Below, piece after piece: positions 56,889 to 64,000 of a DNA stretch of 64,000 nt. The position numbers were made by a program, and so were the translations under genes. The notes beneath the pieces are model-generated. The model was not told where the DNA came from. It made no database searches and worked only from the letters and a program-made list of their open reading frames with translations. Source of the DNA: Clavaria fumosa (Eukaryota; Basidiomycota; Agaricomycetes; Agaricales; Clavariaceae); NCBI GenBank assembly GCA_951802425.1, contig OX637797.1, forward strand, positions 2,976,001 through 3,040,000. The letters run 5' to 3'. Numbering within the stretch: the first letter of the stretch is position 1; each line of letters opens with the position of its first letter.

Positions 56889-58649
56889 ATGCTGAGAGCG
56901 GCTTCCTTGAATGCTCTCCGTGTCTACCTCAGGTGCAAATATGTATTTTGGCTACAGCCTCACTTGTGCTATGGCTTCGAACCATACTCGACGACGAAAA
57001 CGCCGGCGCGTCGTACAACATCGCAACCCGTATTCGACCCCGTCGACGGCAATGCCTCCGTCGTACCTCCCAATGCAGATGGTCGCAACGGAATTATCCA
57101 ATCTCCGAGCCCTCCAAAAGATCCGCCTGCGCAGGCACCCCCGCCGACCCCTTTGCAAGATGTCGATCCCACCACCGAACCAGGCCAAGGTATGGCCCCT
57201 CCCCACGCCCTGCTCCCATCGTGGGACGACGATACAGCGAAGACATGGCTATCAGAAACCGAACATCGCGCCCTCCTTTTCCATGTGCTGCGCACGACGC
57301 CCTCCGCCACGAAGGGCTTGTCCGCGTACCGCACACTGCGCATGATGGTCCAGCCATCCGCAATACCGCTCGCGCATCTGCACCGACTCGCATCGCTCCT
57401 CGCCGCGACCAAGCCTCGCACGAGGACTCTCTTCCTGAGCTTGCAATCGCTGCTCAACGACATCCGCAAGGCAGGCGGCGCCCTCTATCTCTGGGAACGC
57501 AACGCCCTTATCCACTGCGCCGGAATGGGGTGGCGCAAGCCCGACACGAAGAGCTTCCAGAACGCGCTCCATATTTTTTCGGATTCATTCGGGCGAGGGC
57601 TACAGGAAACAGAGGGCTCCCTTCCAGATGCAAACAACGGCCTCGAGGGCGGCGGAACCTTTTCGCAGGCAGCGCTTGTCAAACCAGACATCATTTCATA
57701 CACAAGCTTGATTGGGATAGCGGTGCGAACGCAGTCGCCGCAACATGTGCAGCACAGCACGCTTATGCTAAAGTACTCGGGACTTGTACCGAACCACGTA
57801 ACTCATCTAACCCTCTTACGATATTTCACCAAACGCAACAAACTCGAGGGTGTTCGGACAACCATTAAAAAAATGCGAGAACAAAAACTGGGCCTTGGAC
57901 TGGAGGTTGTCAACGCCGTTTTGTGGGCTAATGCTTCACAGAATCGGATGGACCTCGCCTCCATTATCTACCGCATCCTCCGCCACAATGCCATCCCCGA
58001 GCGCAGCACCCAAGAGCACGGCGTTAGCGATGCGATACACTATCTGTCGACCGTTCTAGATCTGGATATTCCCAAAAGCATGGTGCCAGACGACATCACC
58101 TATATTATCATGATCCAAGCGTTCGCATATCACGGCGAGCTGATACCCGCCTTACAAGTATTCTCAGATATGGTTACAATGCAATCTTCGTCGCCCCCGA
58201 GCGCCCGCGATGTGCAGACGAAGGTAAGAAATCTGGAACCGGGAAAGGCGCTCTTTGTTGCGTTCCGGGCGCTGTTTCTCGGCTTCGCTCGTCATGCGAC
58301 AGCCCCGCCGTTGTCCCAACATCTGACCCGTGGTCCACATCAACCCTTGTTTGCACCAAAGGAACGTTCCCAATGGACGCTGGAGTATCTCGACGCTCTG
58401 TTCGACAGTTTCCTCACAATACCGGGGGCGTACGTTCCTAGTGAGAGACTGATCTATTGGGTCTTGGCTGCATTCAAGGAAGCGTCTTGCCGCGACGTGG
58501 AAAAAATGCGCGACGTACTTGCTCGGTTGGACAAGCGATTCGGCGGCAAGTGGTCAAGAGGACGGCTGGGCCGATTGAGGAATGAGATTGTGAAGGGCCA
58601 GCTCACTAAAGAGAAGAGGGCAAAAAATGCATTGCGATTGCGGATATAA
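56889..58649 (+). CDS. Pentatricopeptide-repeat-like protein, probably mitochondrial
   Basis: This is a single long frame without introns, about 586 codons from the ATG at 56889. The N-terminus MLRAASLNALRVYLRCKYVF is basic and free of acidic residues, as expected for mitochondrial import. Later parts show helical-repeat spacing typical of PPR proteins: KPDIISYTSLIGIAVRTQSP, LVPNHVTHLTLLRYFTKRNK, LGLGLEVVNAVLWANASQNR and VPDDITYIIMIQAFAYHGEL. The PPR pattern D-x-x-[ST]-Y-x-x-[LM]-I is repeated about every 35-40 residues. The C-terminus is basic. RNA binding in mitochondria is the usual family role; the specific transcript is unknown. It is convergent with the AMMECR1 gene. Confidence 0.72.
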   Translation: MLRAASLNALRVYLRCKYVFWLQPHLCYGFEPYSTTKTPARRTTSQPVFDPVDGNASVVPPNADGRNGIIQSPSPPKDPPAQAPPPTPLQDVDPTTEPGQGMAPPHALLPSWDDDTAKTWLSETEHRALLFHVLRTTPSATKGLSAYRTLRMMVQPSAIPLAHLHRLASLLAATKPRTRTLFLSLQSLLNDIRKAGGALYLWERNALIHCAGMGWRKPDTKSFQNALHIFSDSFGRGLQETEGSLPDANNGLEGGGTFSQAALVKPDIISYTSLIGIAVRTQSPQHVQHSTLMLKYSGLVPNHVTHLTLLRYFTKRNKLEGVRTTIKKMREQKLGLGLEVVNAVLWANASQNRMDLASIIYRILRHNAIPERSTQEHGVSDAIHYLSTVLDLDIPKSMVPDDITYIIMIQAFAYHGELIPALQVFSDMVTMQSSSPPSARDVQTKVRNLEPGKALFVAFRALFLGFARHATAPPLSQHLTRGPHQPLFAPKERSQWTLEYLDALFDSFLTIPGAYVPSERLIYWVLAAFKEASCRDVEKMRDVLARLDKRFGGKWSRGRLGRLRNEIVKGQLTKEKRAKNALRLRI

Positions 58650-58760
58650 GGATGCTGTAATTATTTCTTGCTTGAGCACGCGTCACTTCTTTCCATTTAC
58701 GAGAAACACATTCCAAAAACACATAAAGGTGTCCTTGTTCTGCTCCTCCAATTTCCCTAT

Positions 58761-59739
58761 CTAAGCAACGGAGTCCACGGTGTGGCCGTTCGCCTCCCTC
58801 CATCGTGCGAACTGGTCCCAGCCGACAACGCACTTCCTACTCTGGTACCTGCGGAGTCTGACGCTGCGTCTGAGGTCCTCAGTGATTCGCCCGCTCCAGC
58901 CGGCCTTGTGTATCGCGCTGTCGATGGCCTCGATCTTGTCCCATCCTTGGTCCGGAATGACGTCAGGCAAGTACGTTGCGGAGAACGAGCGCTTGCCAGA
59001 GGGGCGCGATGTGGACGGGTTGGGCAGGCTCGCGCTCGACGCGAGCGGCGATGGTGCGTTGGACGAGGACGACGAGGACGAGCCATCCCCGCCGGCTGCC
59101 GTCAGTGCCGGGTGCGGGAACGTGATGTGGATGCCGTGCACGCCGATCGTCCAGTCGAGATACGATGTAGTGTCCTCAAAGTCCGTGAGGAGTGAAATGC
59201 TTCCAAGCATAGAAAAGAGGAGTCGGCGTTTCGGAAGGAATGAGAAGGACTGGGGAGTAGACATACCCGCATTCGAGATTCTGGAGCTCGTACTCCTCTA
59301 TGCGCCGGAAGCGCGAGTCCTTGAACGCGCTGATGAGGGCGTACTCGGCCAGACCCTCGCGGAGGGGGAGGGGATCGAAGCTGCCGATGCAGCCGCGCAG
59401 GCGTGGAGCGCGCCCGGGTCGCGTGGAGCGTGTGTTCCATGTGACAAACAGTGGGCTGTTTGAGTGGTGGAGTGTGCGTAAGTATGTGTGTAATCCGTAG
59501 CCAGCAAGGCATAGTGTCCCCACGTCGTGGTCGTGGGGGCAGAACGAGTCAAGGCGGACGTACAACTTGTCGTCGACGAACTTGGGCGGGACGGGCTCGT
59601 CGCCTGTCAGCGCACAGTACAGGGCGTCAAAGGCGTGGAAGCAGTGCTCGGGGTTGCAGATTGCGTCCCGGTCGGGGTAGGAAGGGCGTTCGGGCGCGGT
59701 GAGGTCACCCGCAGCGGGGTCGGGCGGGATGAGGGTCAT
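58761..59739 (-). CDS. AMMECR1-domain protein
   Basis: The AMMECR1 domain is conserved from archaea to human and has no agreed biochemical activity. The ATG at 59739 begins MTLIPPDPAAGDLTAPERPS, followed by NPEHCFHAFDALYCALTGDE. A likely 70-base intron precedes PLFVTWNTR, and the hallmark LRGCIGSF is intact, followed by DPLPLREGLAEYALISAFKD and ELQNLECG. The next exon has VSLLTDFEDTTSYLDWTIGV and HGIHITFPHP. A serine-rich insert follows (DGSSSSSSSNAPSPLASSA), then FSATYLPDVIPDQGWDKIEA and a C-terminus with ITEDLRRSVRLRRYQSRKC. The stop is at 58761-58763. Confidence 0.87.
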
Positions 59740-60402
59740 TTCTGCGCTTCTTGGGTGCTTCGCACTGGACTTGTGGCTGTTGTAGGCTGTGAGCCGCACC
59801 GAAAGGGAAGCCGTCTAAGACTTCTTTCGCCCGTCGTTGTGCCCGCTGTGGGGGTTGCTAAGTTGAAGAAGGTCTGGATAGTTCGGATGGTTGATGAAGC
59901 GTGGATCAGTGTGTGATAACCGGGACTAGACTAAAGCTGGAGTTTTAACGCTTGCGCGTATCCGCAATGCCTTTCCTGGACCGATGTAAAATGGACGACG
60001 TTCAGAAAATTACAATTTCCGTACAATGGGTTTTACAGAGTACGTTTTAAAAAAATAAGTCAAAGAGTATGTAAGGTTGAGAACGGCGAAAAAAAAAAAA
60101 AAGCAGACAGAAATGTAGTACAGCCGAGTCGAAAAGCATTGCCAGGGGTACACGATGGTGGTTGGGAAGGACTGTCGTGATCATGTCATGAGCATGAGAG
60201 GCAGGGAATAGAAATGTATGATACTGGAATCATAATGGTAGTTGAGCGTACAAACAGAGCTTCGATGAGAGAGGGAGAGAAAGAAGTGATGAAGTGATAA
60301 CAAAGAGAGATTGATGTCGGGAGAAAGAGCGAGAGCGGGACCAGCGGACACGCCGGCCGTCGAAATCAACAGAAAAGAGTGAGGGGTGAGGAACGCGAGT
60401 CG
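59740..60402. other. Intergenic region with poly-A tract
   Basis: This lies upstream of the AMMECR1 gene and downstream of the Rab gene. There is a run of about 15 A near 60090, and the part from 60250 to 60350 is rich in GA. No gene is recognised. Confidence 0.5.
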
Positions 60403-61864
60403 TTACGAGCAGCAGGTATTCCAGCCGAACTTTGAATATCCGGTTTTTGCAGCTCCTATCTCCTCCTCTTCGGCTTGGGAGGACCAAGTCGGCGCGTTAT
60501 CAGATGAAATCATGACACTATCCCGCTTCTTGGTCTCGTTCTCCTGCCCAATCTTGTCTTTCCGCGCGATGATGGTACAAATTAACGAGTCAAATAGGTG
60601 ATCCACTCCTTCAGAGGGGAGAGATACAACGTGAACAGAAAGCCAGCGCGACGCCCAAACAAAAACGCGTACCGGTGTCGTCTTTGGCAGACACTTCAAA
60701 CAACTCCATCCCTTCCCGGAGGCCCCATTCTTCGCTGTCGGCTTCAAACGTATCCTCGCCTTCCTCGTTGACGCTATTGCTGCTAGTCTCGTCAGACTCG
60801 ACGTGGCCCCCCGCAGGGAAGAGGAAGTGCGAGCCCGGACGCGGGCCACGTCCCGTAGGCACCAGTTTAGACGAGGTAAGGAGAGCGGTAGAAGGTTTAT
60901 TGCTACGTTTGCCACCACCACCGCCGCCACCACCTGTCGGTGGAGGTGCCCGTCTTAGGCCTGACGGGCGAAGACCTTGTGAGTGTGGCTCGGGAGGAGA
61001 CTCCGAGGGGTATGGTGGCGTGGGTGGGGAAGAACGGCTACTGGTGAACGATGTGAATCGAGGGCGGATATACGAGAAGGTGGAGAGATGAGATGGTGGT
61101 GGAGGTGGCGGAGAGGGTGGTAGTGGTAATGGTCTCTCTGGCGGAAACCAAGTGTGCAAAGAAAGTCGTGCGAGATCTGATGTGACTTGACGATAACGAT
61201 GTAGATCTGCCTTGGATCCAACGATATAGATGATAAGGTCCGGCGAACAGTTGCTTTTAAGCTCTGGGGTGACGCGATTGCTGGGTGGGTGCCACGGAGA
61301 TGTCAGATTGGTGTCGACTCACCTTCTAGCCACCCCCGGATGTCATCAAATGAAGAAGTGTTCGTGATATCATATAAAAGAAGGGCTGCATTTGCTCCTC
61401 GATAATACATAGGTGCCTGATCGCGAGATGTAAGATAGGCCGCGCTTCGCTGGTCAAGAAAGTAACCGTGTAAAGAAGGACGCACCATCGAGCGGAACCG
61501 TTCCTGTCCGGCTGTATCCCATAACTGCAGGCGCACTCTTACGCCGTCCACAAAGACCTTCTTTGTCACGAAGAATGCACCCGTGGTTGAAGTGGTATTC
61601 TTTGGGTCAAATCTGTGTTGGGTATATCTGTGCAGGAGGCTGGTCTTGCCGACACCTGAGCGGCAAAGTGAGCCCCGGCGAGGTAGAGGTGAGCCTGAGA
61701 GATGGTGATCACGGATACGAACCTGTGTTGCCCATTATGACAATCTACGCGGTTAAGATGAGCACACGCATGTCGGGACATGTGCGGGTAAAGCTGACCT
61801 TGGCATCGATCCCTTGGTCATACCTGGACGCCTGGTACGGGTCTATGCGCGGATAGTTGGCCAT
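60403..61864 (-). CDS. Rab-family small GTPase with a very large internal insertion
   Basis: The start MANYPRIDPYQASRYDQGID leads into KIVIMGNTGVGKTSLLHRYT, where the P-loop is residues 27-35 and is split by an intron. FDPKNTTSTTGAFFVTKKVF and RLQLWDTAGQERFRSM (switch II) follow, joined after an intron to APMYYRGANAALLLYDITNT. The G4 motif reads VGSKADL where most Rabs have NKxD. Instead of about 30 residues to the G5 motif there are about 180, rich in Pro and Ser with a run of eight Gly, before FEVSAKDDTG. The C-terminus ends GWNTCCS, a double-cysteine prenylation end. The insertion is in frame and has no stop. It is Rab-like by its motifs; the membrane and partner are unknown. Confidence 0.85.
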
Positions 61865-62531
61865 TCCGCGATGCTAGGATGCGCGGCTGGCGCGGGGGCT
61901 GTGAAGGTGCGAGCGAAGGAGAGGCCGGGGGGTTGGGCGGAGGAGAGGAGGAGGGGAAAGGGGAACGCTGTTGCGCCCGAGGCAGACGTGTGTGCTTGTA
62001 CTTATATGGCCAATCCACCCGACCCTCCGCCAAGAAACCCGCCCTCGCATCCGCTGCATTGGGTTCGCCGTTTCCACTGCCTCCTCTCTCAGCCTAGGGG
62101 GAATCAGCAGCCTAAAATGTATACATAAAGCTTTCCTGCATCCCGCCACGCCCCACTCTATCTCCGGAGCGTGCTTATGAGTCAAACAGCGGTAATTTAA
62201 CATCTCCTGTCGTTACGGCACATGGTGCAGGAGACATAAAAGGAGCAACGGGGATACAGCAGCCCGTCCAATGGCGCAGCGGCAATCATTGTTCGGCACG
62301 ATTAAGTCCGTTTTGAAATACCAAGGTAGGTAGGTGTTCGTTGTGCTTATGTATCCGCAGTGGTAGAGTCATGTCATGGGTTACAATGACAACATTGCAT
62401 GGCAGAAAATGCGATGTCCCCGTCATTGTCCCGCTTGTCGCTTCCGTCAGCGCGCAGTACGATCATCTCCGCTCAATACATTGACAGATAACCGAACAGG
62501 GGTCTAAGACACATCATTAGCGATTCACATA
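61865..62531. other. Intergenic region, nothing recognised
   Basis: This lies upstream of the Rab gene and downstream of the chromate transporter gene. Several GC-rich frames at 61870-62200 are open on both strands without family resemblance. No tRNA cloverleaf could be supported near 62250. Confidence 0.45.
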
Positions 62532-64000
62532 TCACACGAAAAGGAACTGTCCGGCCAGTGCGCCGCAGAGCACGAGCAAGATCACTGTGTACTTATGCGT
62601 GAACTGGTAGAGCACTACCAGCGCAAGCATGTACAATACAGCAGCCACGGAGTCCTGGGCGCCGATGCCACCCGGTACCGCGTTTGGGCGCGTGCGTCCC
62701 GTGTCACCTACGCTCGCCCGCAGAATCTGCACCGCCACGATAGCGATCACGCCGACGACAGAGCCGCAGATGCCATCAAAGAAGGCGGCTAGGAACTAGG
62801 TATCGTAGAGCGAAATAGCAATGGTCAGAACGAGTCGTCAAGGAGAACAAAAGAATAGACGACGCGAAGCCGGCGAACCTGGTTGCGCACCAATCTCTCC
62901 AAGAGGTGATGCCCCATGATTGTGAACAGGAAGCAAGGAAAGAACATCCCAAGCGTAGCGAGCGTCGCACCCGCGAACGCATAGCCAATCCCTTTGAAAA
63001 CATAACCACCCTGGAAGCCGACAAACGTCGAAAAGATCACGAGCGGCGCCGGAAGGATGTTACCAATTGCGATGCAGTCGATGAACACCTGCTCTGGCAT
63101 CCATCGGCCCCGCAGCACCGCTTCTGCGTGCACAAACGGGATTGACACGTACGCACCCCCGAAAGAGAGGCTCCCTGCGACGAGGCCCAGCACGAACAAG
63201 TGGGCCAGGTCAGGCGTCCGCGCTATACCCAGCGCTAAGGATACAGGGGAAGGGACCCCTTTGAAGTGCACGTAAATCCCGTATGCAACGTATTGTAGCA
63301 CAAAGAGGAGTCCTGCGATAGGGAAATAACGTCGCGCTATTGCCATGTTGATAAGCCCGTACAAGCCGAGAGAGATGAACCTTCGATTAAGAGAGCAAAT
63401 ATGGAAAGCATCAACAAGGTATACACTCGAAGGGACGCGACCGAAACTGACCAGTTGATACGCAAGGCGCTGTTCAGGACAGTGAAAATGGCGTACGCAA
63501 CCAGCCATGGGTTCGGACGCGTATCTCTGTGGGTGCGTAGCGCATGTTCGGCGATTTTGTGGGTTGCGCGCAAGATCTGGCCAGAGTTTTCCAGTCAACT
63601 CTCACCACATACGGCAATCGTAAAGGAGAAGAGCCAACATGCCATTGCCGCCACCATTGGTTGCAGGGCACGAAACGATGCATTGACATAGACGTTGTTG
63701 AAGCCAATGACGACGTAGAGATAGCTGGCGACGAGCATAAGGATGAAGCCAGGGAGGATGAAGCCCAGGCCCGCCGCAAGGCCGCCCAGCCTGCCACCCG
63801 AGAGGCAGCCAAAGAACATGCATAGCTCGGTGGCCTCGGGGCCTGGGAGGATCTGGTACACTGCAAAGACTCGGTTGAACCGCGGCAACGTGATCCATTG
63901 CTCCTTCACGACGAGGCGCTCTTTGATCAGCGCGATTTGCGCGACCGGCCCGCCCCATGCGAACAGCCCGAACTTGACGAAGAATAGCCAGAAGATCTGC
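62532..64000 (-). CDS. Chromate ion transporter family protein (CHR), 5' end outside window
   Basis: CHR proteins export chromate or carry related anions and are built from two homologous halves. The window end cuts the gene; the visible N-terminal part reads FWLFFVKFGLFAWGGPVAQI, then ALIKERLVVKEQWITLPRFN and RVFAVYQILPGPEATELCMF. GRLGGLAAGLGFILPGFILM, SFRALQPMVAAMACWLFSFT and a linker follow. The second half has AHLFVLGLVAGSLSFGGAYV, FIDCIAIGNILPAPLVIFST, MGHHLLERLVRNQ and VLYMLALVVLYQFTHKYTVI. The paired motifs PGPEATELC and ILPAPLVIF are the expected half-repeats. It ends FLFV at 62532. Confidence 0.88.

Noticed and set aside
62240..62330. Possible tRNA
   Set aside because: No cloverleaf with a proper T-arm GTTCRA and acceptor pairing could be formed.
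1..64000. CRISPR array, rRNA or complete transposase
   Set aside because: No regularly spaced repeats, rRNA blocks or transposase or reverse-transcriptase motifs were seen on either strand.

Overview
This is nuclear DNA from a basidiomycete fungus, most likely an Agaricomycete. The window is densely packed with conserved eukaryotic housekeeping genes, nearly all broken by many short introns of about 45-70 bases. The protein families read like Agaricomycete versions: a GPC1 acyltransferase, a SPX-ankyrin PHO81, an MRC1 checkpoint mediator and a basidiomycete-type ABC half-transporter. There are no operons and no bacterial-type signals. Coordinates run from predicted start to stop and include introns. 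Splice sites were read by eye from GT/AG positions and reading-frame continuity.

Layout. 0.9-3.6 kb: GPC1 (-) and a mitochondrial single-strand DNA-binding protein (+), transcribed divergently from about 107 bp. 3.6-6.5 kb: a mosaic of broken gene copies, holding a PEX12 pseudogene without its RING finger that carries a MITE-like insert, a two-SH3 fragment of a BEM1/Scd2-like scaffold, and an inverted, frameshifted 3' half of the neighbouring GPC1. 6.5-8.8 kb: no convincing gene. 8.8-11.2 kb: an HMG-box factor and ATP synthase subunit d. 11.4-14.5 kb: a Pro/Gln-rich protein of unknown role. 14.8-16.2 kb: RPL3, with no visible start codon. 16.5-19.9 kb: MRC1. 20.9-24.8 kb: tafazzin and a CAX-type cation/proton antiporter. 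25.2-26.9 kb: a secreted six-hairpin glycosidase-like enzyme. 28.2-35.7 kb: THO2. 35.9-43.9 kb: GTP cyclohydrolase I, an ABC half-transporter and PHO81. 44.2-50.5 kb: intact PEX12 and HBS1. 50.7-54.6 kb: a CBM48 protein, an unknown Ser/Pro-rich protein and an EFM6-like methyltransferase. 55.2-64 kb: a proteasome alpha subunit, a PPR-like protein, an AMMECR1 protein, a Rab GTPase with a very large insertion, and a chromate transporter cut by the window end.

The genes serve general functions (mitochondrial DNA and ATP synthesis, lipid remodelling, peroxisome import, mRNA export, ribosome rescue, phosphate signalling, protein turnover) and do not form a dedicated cluster. The most unusual part is the 3.6-6.5 kb mosaic. 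Its sources include GPC1 next door and PEX12 forty kilobases away, and the 3' flank of PEX12 carries an inverted copy of the 3' flank of the mtSSB gene. Together these point to past local exchange of gene pieces. I found no CRISPR array, rRNA, confident tRNA or complete autonomous transposon.
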